Below are positions 1-4,848 of a stretch of DNA of 7,051 bases, piece by piece. The notes under the pieces are model-generated. The model was not told where the DNA came from, searched no databases, and saw nothing but the letters and a program-made list of their open reading frames with translations. This DNA comes from an uncultured Opitutia bacterium. Its GTDB lineage: Bacteria > Verrucomicrobiota > Verrucomicrobiia > Opitutales > Opitutaceae. The position numbers and the translations under genes were made by a program. Where the stretch lies: contig CAJAFD010000296.1 in assembly GCA_903938935.1 (NCBI GenBank), positions 1 through 7,051 of the forward strand, read 5' to 3'. The number at the start of each line of letters is the position of its first letter. The first letter of the stretch is position 1.

Positions 1-432
1 GTTGATGTCGCGCAGGCTGATCTCGCCGGTCTTCAGGTAATCGACGAGGCGGCCGGGCGTGGCGACGATGATGTCGACGCCGCGTTTGAGCTCGGAGCGT
101 TGCACGCCGTAGCCTACGCCGCCGAAGACGGCGACCGTGCGGATATCGGTAAAACGGGCGAAGTTGCGGAACGAGGTTTCGACCTGAGCCGCGAGCTCGC
201 GCGTAGGCTCGAGGACGAGCACGCGAGTGCGACCGTGCGTACCGAGGCGAGAGAGGACGGGCAAGGCGAAGGCCGCCGTTTTGCCGGTACCGGTCTGGGC
301 CGAGGCGATGAGATCGCCGCCGCCGAGGACGACGGGGATGGCGCGAAGCTGAATCGGAGTCGGATCCGTGTAACCAGCGGCTTGGACGCCGCGGAGGACC
401 TGCTCAGAGAGATTGAGTGCTTTAAAAGGCAT
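1..432 (-). CDS. DEAD-box RNA helicase, N-terminal part (cut by window edge)
   Basis: ATP-dependent RNA helicase of the DEAD-box superfamily 2, which unwinds RNA duplexes in the cytoplasm. The 144 visible residues begin MPFKALNLSEQVLRG and carry the Q motif (GYTDPTPIQ, residues 20-28), motif I / Walker A (AQTGTGKT, 45-52), motif Ia (PTRELAAQ, 76-83), a GG pair (104-105) and motif Ib (TPGRL, 125-129). The DEAD motif and the whole C-terminal RecA domain lie beyond position 1. The start at 432 fits the usual beginning of RhlE-type helicases (M-x-F then the Q motif 20 residues later). An in-frame ATG at 484-486 would add 18 residues but these look unlike the family. No Shine-Dalgarno sequence precedes either start. 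The gene lies downstream of the RRM gene on the same strand, separated by two terminators, so it probably has its own promoter. RhlE-like is my best subfamily guess; the subfamily cannot be fixed from this part. Confidence 0.93.
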   Translation of the reverse strand, partial: MPFKALNLSEQVLRGVQAAGYTDPTPIQLRAIPVVLGGGDLIASAQTGTGKTAAFALPVLSRLGTHGRTRVLVLEPTRELAAQVETSFRNFARFTDIRTVAVFGGVGYGVQRSELKRGVDIIVATPGRLVDYLKTGEISLRDIN

Positions 433-506
433 GGGAGTGAAAATGCTGGCAGGCTGCGCCAGAAGCAGGAGCGCAGGCTGAGTCATTTTTCACTCGCTGA
501 CGCTCG

Positions 507-522
507 GCGGCTCGTGAGCCGC
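507..522. repeat. 16-bp dyad between terminator and helicase gene
   Basis: GCGGCTC and GAGCCGC are perfect inverted repeats separated only by GT. The dyad sits just past the T-tract of the second terminator and about 75 bp upstream of the helicase start. It could be an operator, part of a REP-like dispersed repeat, or a chance GC-rich dyad. Confidence 0.4.
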
Positions 523-563
523 AAAGAAAAGAAAAAGACGGAGCGCCCGGAGGCACTCCGTCT
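520..563 (-). terminator. Second intrinsic terminator downstream of the RRM gene
   Basis: Read on the minus strand, the arms AGACGGAGTGCC and GGCGCTCCGTCT pair at 11 of 12 positions (one mismatch) around a 4-base loop (hairpin 536-563). A T-rich tract with two interruptions by C follows directly (about 523-536 on the plus strand, where it reads as A-rich). This is a classical rho-independent terminator and lies just after the first one at 570-592. Confidence 0.8.
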
Positions 564-569
564 GGAATT

Positions 570-592
570 AAAAAACGGTCCTTAAGGAACCG
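570..592 (-). terminator. First intrinsic terminator downstream of the RRM gene
   Basis: On the minus strand, 8 bases after the stop codon of the RRM gene, CGGTTCC and GGACCG form a short stem (6 pairs with one bulged T) around the loop TTAA, followed by six T residues (plus-strand A570-A575). The stem is short, so termination may be partial, which would explain the stronger hairpin behind it. Confidence 0.65.
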
Positions 593-600
593 CGTTACGA

Positions 601-999
601 TTAGTAACGGCGCTCGCCACGGTCGCTGCCGCCGCGATCGCCGCGGTAACCGCCGCCACCGCCGCCGCCGCCGAAGCCACGACCGCCGCCGCCGCCGCCG
701 AAGCCACGACCGCCACCGCCGCCGCCGAAGCCGCGACCGCCGCCTTCTTCTTTTGGACGGGCTTCATTGACCGTGAGCTGACGACCACCGAGATCGGTGC
801 CGTTCATCTTTTCCGTGGCGGCTTTCGCCTCCTCGGGGGTGCCCATGGTGACGAACGCGAAACCGCGTGGGCGGCCGGTCATCTTGTCCATGGCGACGTA
901 GAGGTCGGTCACGGTGCCAAATTGGCTGAAGGCCGAGCGGAGCTCGTCTTCGGTGGTCTTGAAGGATAGGTTACCAACGTATAGTTTGGAGTTACTCAT
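601..999 (-). CDS. Small RRM RNA-binding protein with glycine/arginine-rich tail
   Basis: Single-RRM protein of 132 residues, similar in layout to the cold-inducible Rbp proteins of cyanobacteria and to plant glycine-rich RNA-binding proteins; expected to bind single-stranded RNA in the cytoplasm. RNP2 is LYVGNL (residues 6-11) and RNP1 is RGFAFVTM (45-52), both with the aromatic residues that stack on RNA. The RRM fills residues 5-81. Residues 86-132 are a low-complexity tail made of three GRGFGGGGG-type units followed by YRGDRGGSDRGERRY, an RGG-like segment. The start at 999 is chosen because MSNSKLYVGNL is the standard N-terminus; in-frame ATGs upstream (up to 1095) would add residues with no family resemblance. 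No Shine-Dalgarno sequence is visible. Two terminators follow the gene, so it is probably transcribed alone. The helicase gene comes next on the same strand, a pairing that suggests RNA remodelling, perhaps in the cold; that link is inferred. Confidence 0.95.
   Translation of the reverse strand: MSNSKLYVGNLSFKTTEDELRSAFSQFGTVTDLYVAMDKMTGRPRGFAFVTMGTPEEAKAATEKMNGTDLGGRQLTVNEARPKEEGGGRGFGGGGGGRGFGGGGGGRGFGGGGGGGGYRGDRGGSDRGERRY
659..744 (-). repeat. 27-bp tandem repeat encoding GRGFGGGGG units
   Basis: Three copies of a 27-bp unit lie within the RRM gene; the landmark CCGAAGCC(A/G)CGAC recurs at 671, 698 and 725, exactly 27 bp apart. The first two copies of the landmark are identical and the third differs by one base. 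Each unit encodes nine residues (RGFGGGGGG register). Interspersed GCC/CCG triplets make the region prone to slippage, and loss or gain of a unit would keep the reading frame. Confidence 0.85.
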
Positions 1000-1233
1000 G
1001 ATGATGTTGCGTAGTTCCATCGCTCGCTGCCAGTCCGTTCCCACTGTGGGTTTCGAAATCATCACTTGAGCAACTTTGCCCAGCCTACGACTCACCAGAT
1101 CCTGTCACCAAAACGCTTTCACTAACGACTGAAACGCCAGAGAGTCGATAAATGCTTTTTATGCAAGGACTTTATCCGCGCAGCGATGCCAGCCAACTAC
1201 TTAGCCCCTGAAAAACATCCCTGCGCGGGCCGG
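1000..1233 (-). promoter_or_regulatory. Intergenic region: probable promoter and leader of the RRM gene
   Basis: These 234 bases have no convincing gene. Read toward the RRM gene, an AT-rich island at about 1148-1166 (containing TTGCATAAAAAGCATTTAT) stands out from the GC-rich surroundings and is the most likely promoter area, although no good pair of -35 and -10 hexamers at 16-18 bp spacing is seen. If transcription starts near there, the mRNA leader is over 100 bases, which would fit a temperature-regulated RNA-binding protein. A small dyad, CCCACTGTGGG (1040-1050), lies in this leader. No clear terminator for the thioesterase gene that ends at 1234 is seen. Confidence 0.3.
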
Positions 1234-1647
1234 CTAAATCGAGTATTTTCCCTTAATATCCTCGGGTAAAACGGTCGCGCGGCCCGTCGCCAAGGTCACG
1301 AGCGTGTAATCACAATGGCCGTCGCACACGCGTTTGCCGGTCGGGAGTTTTTCAATTTCAAACGCCACCCGGCAGCCGGTTTCTGTGAAGTGTTCGATCC
1401 ACGTGCGCACCACCATCCGGTCGCCCCAGCCGAGGGGACGTTTATACTGAATCGCGGCGGCCGTCATGAACCAACCCAGCCCCAAAGCCGCAAAGGCCTG
1501 CATCGACATCCCGTAGCAGCGCTCCATCTGGTCGAAACGCGCCGCCAAGACATAATCGAGATAACGAGTGCTGTGAACATGTTGATAGAGATCGATATCG
1601 TCGGGCCGGACGGCGAGTTCGGTTTCAAATTTAGCGTACACGTTCAC
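1234..1647 (-). CDS. Acyl-CoA thioesterase, hotdog fold (4HBT/YbgC-like)
   Basis: Predicted cytoplasmic thioesterase of 137 residues that hydrolyses acyl- or aryl-CoA (or acyl-ACP) thioesters. The stretch RPDDIDLYQHVHSTRYLDYV (residues 14-33) matches the hotdog signature D-x-D-x-x-x-H-V-N-N-x-x-Y-L; the aspartates at 17 and 19 cover the usual catalytic position. The normally conserved NN is replaced by HS, so substrate choice may differ from standard YbgC. The following GLGWFMTAAAIQYKRPLGWGDRMVVRTWIE is typical of the central hotdog strands, and the length fits the family. The start is placed at the GTG at 1647 (MNVYAKFETEL); another GTG at 1641 is equally possible, and the region further upstream is arginine-rich and overlaps the S4 gene, so it is not coding in this frame. 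A weak TAGG lies 7 bases before 1647. It is the last of four co-directional genes, 71 bases after the S4 gene. Confidence 0.85.
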   Translation of the reverse strand: MNVYAKFETELAVRPDDIDLYQHVHSTRYLDYVLAARFDQMERCYGMSMQAFAALGLGWFMTAAAIQYKRPLGWGDRMVVRTWIEHFTETGCRVAFEIEKLPTGKRVCDGHCDYTLVTLATGRATVLPEDIKGKYSI

Positions 1648-1718
1648 CCGCCTACGCTGCACCCGAAACCACAGCCGCGTCCAGCCTGCAACCGGAAGAT
1701 TCCGGGGTTTTATCGCAT

Positions 1719-2108
1719 TTATTCGAACAACCGGTCGTGCAAGCGCCGGTCGCGCTTGGTCGGTCGTCCGGCGCCGGGGTCGCGGGCCAGAAGTTGCTGA
1801 ACCCTCATTTCGCGGGCCTTCAGAAATTCTTCGGGCGGGGTCAGGTCTGTGCAAAACTCCGCCACGCGCGCCGCACCCATCCGGCTGGGCGGGATCGCCT
1901 CCACGCGCACCGTGCGCAAGATCACGCCTTGGCGCACGGCGATGATCTCACCGGCGCGGACGGTTCGGGCCGGTTTGACGGCGATGTCACCGATTTCGAC
2001 TTGGCCGGCGCGGCACGCCGCCGTCGCGAGCGCGCGGGTCTTGTACAACCGCATGCCCCAAAGCCACTTATCGAGTCGAGCGGGATTGGCCTCGTCGGGG
2101 AGCGACAC
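1719..2108 (-). CDS. hslR: S4-domain RNA-binding protein, Hsp15/HslR-like
   Basis: Small (129 residues) basic protein with an N-terminal S4 domain beginning RLDKWLWGMRLYKTRALATAACRAGQVEIGD (residues 11-41), the hallmark of Hsp15, followed by VKPARTVRAGEIIAV. The C-terminal tail is basic (GRPTKRDRRLHDRL). In E. coli, Hsp15 binds free 50S ribosomal subunits carrying a stalled nascent chain and helps recycle them; the same role is inferred here from family membership. The length matches the E. coli protein closely. The start is GTG at 2106-2108 with no visible Shine-Dalgarno; the S4 signature begins only 10 residues later, so this start is well placed. It lies 30 bases after the DUF3016 gene and 71 before the thioesterase, suggesting co-transcription. 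The gene symbol is by similarity; other S4 paralogues exist. Confidence 0.88.
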   Translation of the reverse strand: MSLPDEANPARLDKWLWGMRLYKTRALATAACRAGQVEIGDIAVKPARTVRAGEIIAVRQGVILRTVRVEAIPPSRMGAARVAEFCTDLTPPEEFLKAREMRVQQLLARDPGAGRPTKRDRRLHDRLFE

Positions 2109-2138
2109 AGGTTTTTCAACTCAAGCCCCAGCGGGCGC

Positions 2139-2663
2139 TTAGGCTTTGGGCGCGCGGGTCACCGTGCCGATCCAGTCGCGTAAGATATCTTTTTCGTAGC
2201 GCAGGGTATCTTGCCGGTCCGAGGTGAGGCGCATTTCGAAGGCGAGATCGCGCAGGTCTTCTTTGCCTTCTTTGACGGTCTTGCCGGCGGCGTCGGTGAT
2301 TTTGTAACTAAAATTCAGGCGGGGCGGATAGATCGATTTGACGATGCGCACATCGGAGAATTGCGGGCCGCGCCACGGCTCGTATTCGCCGGCCAGATCG
2401 ATGTCGGTAAACGTGATCACGAGTTTCTGCCCGGCGGGCAGGGCTTTATCGGCGCGCTCGACGATGGACTCCCGGAGGCGTTCGAGGATGGCGTCGCGGC
2501 CCTTCTCGGTGCCGAAATCGGAATCTTTTACATCGGTAAACTTTTCGGGTTGTTCAAAAACAACGTCCGTGCGGGCCGAGGCCTTGGCCACTTCCGCGGC
2601 GCGAAGCGCCAGCGGAGCCGCCAATCCGAGCAAAACCAACGTGAGACGGGATAGGGTTTTCAT
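2139..2663 (-). CDS. Secreted DUF3016 domain protein
   Basis: Protein of 174 residues and unknown function that matches the DUF3016 family. Residues 1-23 form a Sec signal peptide (basic MKTLSR start, hydrophobic LTLVLLGLAAPLAL, cleavage near LRAA-E); there is no lipobox cysteine, so it should be a soluble periplasmic or secreted protein. The domain starts near DVVFEQPEKFTDV (33-45) and carries the family's strongest motif, FTDIDLAGEYEPWRG (85-99), then DVRIVKSIYPPRLNFSY (104-120) and the closing GKEDLRDLAFEMR (133-145). The start at 2663 is the only one that gives the full signal peptide, though no Shine-Dalgarno is present. It lies 102 bases downstream of the nucleosidase gene and 30 upstream of the S4 gene. 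Nothing in the sequence reveals the biochemical role. Confidence 0.88.
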   Translation of the reverse strand: MKTLSRLTLVLLGLAAPLALRAAEVAKASARTDVVFEQPEKFTDVKDSDFGTEKGRDAILERLRESIVERADKALPAGQKLVITFTDIDLAGEYEPWRGPQFSDVRIVKSIYPPRLNFSYKITDAAGKTVKEGKEDLRDLAFEMRLTSDRQDTLRYEKDILRDWIGTVTRAPKA

Positions 2664-2765
2664 GAGTAGCTGCGACTCAGTATGAGCCGTTTAGGTTCCC
2701 GCGCCAGTCTGTGGAAAAGAATTTTGCGCCGGTTGGCGGCTCATCGGGATCTGTGACGAGCGCGG

Positions 2766-3695
2766 TTAAGGCACTTCGTCGAGCACGCGATGGAGCACGT
2801 GCGCGGCGATTTCGGCGACGTTGAGCTCGTTGGCGTCGATCGGGTTTTTGCCGTGTTGACCGCCGGCGAGATCGCTGAGGCCGCGGATGATCAAGGCGGG
2901 TTTGCGATTGGCGTAGGCGACTTGGGCGAGCGCGGTCGATTCCATATCCGTGCAGCGCGCCTGCCATACGCGGAAAATCCACTCGCGGTACTTGGCGTTG
3001 TCCAAAAAGACCGTGGAAGCGACGCCGTTGCCGCCGACCGAAACGGTGACCACGCGGCCGGATTTTTTCAGCACCGGGAGTTTGGGCAAGGCCCGGCGCG
3101 CGGCGGCGAGCAAGTCGGCGTCGACGGGGATGAGTTCGAGGCGTTCGCCTTTTTCCTCGGCGCTATCGGTGGCGCCCGCGCGGGTGATGTTCGTGCCCGT
3201 GGGGAAAATCATGCCGAAGTTTTCTCGGCCGGGCGGCAGGTAATCGGGGCGCACGTAGCCGCCCTTGCCGTCTTCGTTGAGATAAGCCGACTCGCCGTGA
3301 TTGGCCCAAGCTTCGGGGATGACCACGTCGCCGACTTGCAAGGCCGGATCCGTGCCGCCCGCCACGCCAGCGAAGAGCACGTGCGTAATCGGAAAATGAT
3401 CCAGCGCGAGCTGCAGCTGGTAAGCGGCGTTGATCATGCTCACGCCGGTGCGGCAGAGGACGACCTCTTTCGCGCCGACTTTGCCGCGCCAAAACTCTAG
3501 GCCTTTCACCACCGAGCGCGTCCAGCCTTTCGCTGGATCGACGCCAAACTCCCGTTTCAACGCCGTCATCTCAGGCGCATAAGCACCGCAAAGCGCATAC
3601 AGCGGCTGGGCCACTTCGGCGGCACGCGACGCACCGGCCAAAAATAAAACGCCCACCACGACGGCGAGCCGGGAAACACGATTAGCGAACATCAT
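2766..3695 (-). CDS. Exported MTA/SAH-nucleosidase-like protein (PNP/UDP phosphorylase family)
   Basis: Nucleoside phosphorylase superfamily 1 protein, closest to 5'-methylthioadenosine/S-adenosylhomocysteine nucleosidases (MTAN), which cleave the N-glycosidic bond of adenosine derivatives. All three MTAN catalytic residues are recognisable: the Glu in GAYAPEM (aligns with E. coli E12), the Glu in TDMESTALAQVA (E174) and the Asp in IRGLSDLAG (D197). CRTGVSMINAAYQLQLAL and HVLFAGVAGGTDPALQVGDVVIP are further family blocks. Unlike cytoplasmic MTAN it has a Sec signal peptide (MMFANRVSRLAVVVGVLFLAGASRA), so it should act in the periplasm or outside the cell, as in the plant bark-storage-protein relatives. 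At 309 residues it is longer than MTAN (about 230), with an insert near YLNEDGKGGYVRPDYLPPG. The start at 3695 gives a compact signal peptide; ATG at 3737 would add 14 residues. The start has no Shine-Dalgarno. It is divergent from the DUF6807 gene and heads the minus-strand cluster. Confidence 0.87.
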   Translation of the reverse strand: MMFANRVSRLAVVVGVLFLAGASRAAEVAQPLYALCGAYAPEMTALKREFGVDPAKGWTRSVVKGLEFWRGKVGAKEVVLCRTGVSMINAAYQLQLALDHFPITHVLFAGVAGGTDPALQVGDVVIPEAWANHGESAYLNEDGKGGYVRPDYLPPGRENFGMIFPTGTNITRAGATDSAEEKGERLELIPVDADLLAAARRALPKLPVLKKSGRVVTVSVGGNGVASTVFLDNAKYREWIFRVWQARCTDMESTALAQVAYANRKPALIIRGLSDLAGGQHGKNPIDANELNVAEIAAHVLHRVLDEVP

Positions 3696-3747
3696 GCCGC
3701 GAGTTAGCAATCCCAGTGCCACCACGCCAAGCCGCATCCAACAAAAT

Positions 3748-3761
3748 CAACCCTAGGGTTG
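3748..3761. promoter_or_regulatory. 14-bp perfect palindrome in divergent promoter region (candidate operator)
   Basis: CAACCCTAGGGTTG reads identically on both strands and lies near the middle of the roughly 100-base gap between the divergent starts at 3695 and 3795. A TATGAT hexamer (minus strand, 3763-3768) adjoins it and could be a -10 box for the nucleosidase gene; CATAAT (plus strand, 3765-3770) overlaps it for the other direction, but neither has a good -35. A dimeric regulator binding here could control both directions. If the longer alternative starts at 3737 and 3759 (TTG) are the real ones, the palindrome would still lie almost entirely between the genes. Confidence 0.45.
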
Positions 3762-3794
3762 CATCATAATCGCCGCGACTTCGTCTATATAGCC

Positions 3795-4793
3795 GTGAAC
3801 CTCTACCCCGCCCTCGCCTTGCTCTCGCTTGGAATCGCCGCCGCGCTCCCCGCCGCCCAGCCCCAAGTCAAACTCACCCCGCTTGCCGACCGCGTCCGCG
3901 TCGAGATCGGCGGCCAACATTTTACCGACTACGTCTTCGGCGACGGCGCGTCGCGCTCCTATTGTTACCCGATCCTCGCCGCCGACGGCACGCCGCTCAC
4001 CCGGGATTTCCCGATGAAGACGACCCCCGGCGAAGACACCGACCACCCTTGGCAACGCTCGCTCTACTTCGCCCACAGCATGGTCAACGGTATCGATTTC
4101 TGGAACGAAGGCACGGGCGACGCCGGCCGCTCGCCGAAAGAAAAAGGTCACACCGTCCTCGACGGCAAAATCGAGACCACCGACGGCGCCATCGGCGTTC
4201 TCCGCGCCCGCAACCGCTGGCTCGCCCCCGACGGCCGCCTCATCTGCACCGACGAACGCAAAATCAGTTTCCACGCCGACGCCGGCGGCCGCTTCATCGA
4301 CTTCGAGATCACCCTGCGCGCCCTCCCCGACCAACCCCTCCTCTTCGGCGACAATAAAGACGGCACCATGGCCATCCGCGTCGCTCAATGGATGACCATG
4401 CCGCACAAAATGAAAGGCGTCGCCACCGGCGGCAACGGCCACATCGTCACCGCCAAAAACGCCCGCGATGCCGCCGCTTGGGGCACCCGCGCCCCCTGGT
4501 GCGATTACAACGCCCAACGCAACGGCACCACCTACGGCATCGCCATCTTCGATCATCCGCAAAATCTCCGCCACCCCGCCTGGTGGATGGCCCGCGACTA
4601 CGGTCTCTTCGCCTCCAACCCCTTCGGCTGGCACGATTACGAAAAAGAATTCGCCAACGACCCCCACAAGGGCGACCACCTCGTCCCCGCCGGTGGCAGC
4701 CTCACCCAGCGTTACCGCTTCTACTTCCACCTCGGCGACGAACAAGTCGCCAAGGTCGCCGACCAATACGCCGCTTACGCGAAGGGCAAATAA
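3795..4793 (+). CDS. Secreted DUF6807 (PF14100, 'PmoA family') protein
   Basis: Protein of 332 residues matching DUF6807. Family motifs in order: YCYPILAADGTPLTRDFPM (56-74), GEDTDHPWQRSLYFAH (79-94), VNGIDFW (97-103), FGDNKDGTMAIRVA (184-197), WCDYNA (235-240), IAIFDHPQNLRHPAWW (249-264) and YGLFASNPFG (269-278). Residues 1-22 are hydrophobic (LYPALALLSLGIAAALPAA) and look like a Sec signal peptide, though the n-region lacks a basic residue. A TTG start at 3759 would add MHHNRRDFVYIA, which supplies arginines; I prefer the GTG at 3795 because it leaves room for a divergent promoter. No Shine-Dalgarno is seen. Databases have called this family 'methane oxygenase PmoA', but it has no membrane segments and no link to methane monooxygenase. 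Such proteins often neighbour Gfo/Idh/MocA oxidoreductases, as here (55 bases upstream of one), so a role in processing sugar derivatives is inferred; the reaction is unknown. Confidence 0.9.
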   Translation: MNLYPALALLSLGIAAALPAAQPQVKLTPLADRVRVEIGGQHFTDYVFGDGASRSYCYPILAADGTPLTRDFPMKTTPGEDTDHPWQRSLYFAHSMVNGIDFWNEGTGDAGRSPKEKGHTVLDGKIETTDGAIGVLRARNRWLAPDGRLICTDERKISFHADAGGRFIDFEITLRALPDQPLLFGDNKDGTMAIRVAQWMTMPHKMKGVATGGNGHIVTAKNARDAAAWGTRAPWCDYNAQRNGTTYGIAIFDHPQNLRHPAWWMARDYGLFASNPFGWHDYEKEFANDPHKGDHLVPAGGSLTQRYRFYFHLGDEQVAKVADQYAAYAKGK

Positions 4794-4848
4794 CCCTTCG
4801 CCCCGCGAAAACTCTCCCGCACTTTCCCCAACCCAAAAACTCGCCCCC

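Noticed and set aside
100..585. Open frame of 161 codons on the plus strand
   Set aside because: Antisense of the helicase N-terminus, running through the two terminators; no domain is visible.
659..744. Possible CRISPR-like array
   Set aside because: The repeat has no spacers and is coding: its period of 27 bp matches the nine-residue glycine-rich units of the RRM protein.
582..788. Alanine/valine-rich frame on the minus strand
   Set aside because: It is the GCC/CCG repeat of the RRM gene read in another frame.
1648..1854. N-terminal extension of the thioesterase by 69 residues
   Set aside because: It overlaps the S4 gene in another frame, is rich in Arg and Pro, and has no hotdog-family resemblance.
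2211..2654. Open frame of 147 codons on the plus strand
   Set aside because: Antisense of the DUF3016 gene, whose signal peptide and motifs are clear.
2664..2765. Terminator between the nucleosidase and DUF3016 genes
   Set aside because: Only a four-pair GCCG/CGGC stem is seen, with no proper T-tract; not enough to call.
3786..3791. TATATA as a -10 box just before the DUF6807 start
   Set aside because: No -35 hexamer lies at acceptable spacing (TTGCAT is 21 bases away), and transcription would begin on the start codon itself.
3795..4793. Particulate methane monooxygenase subunit A, suggested by the label 'PmoA family'
   Set aside because: There are no internal membrane segments or metal-site motifs of PmoA; the motifs are those of DUF6807. 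The old label is misleading.
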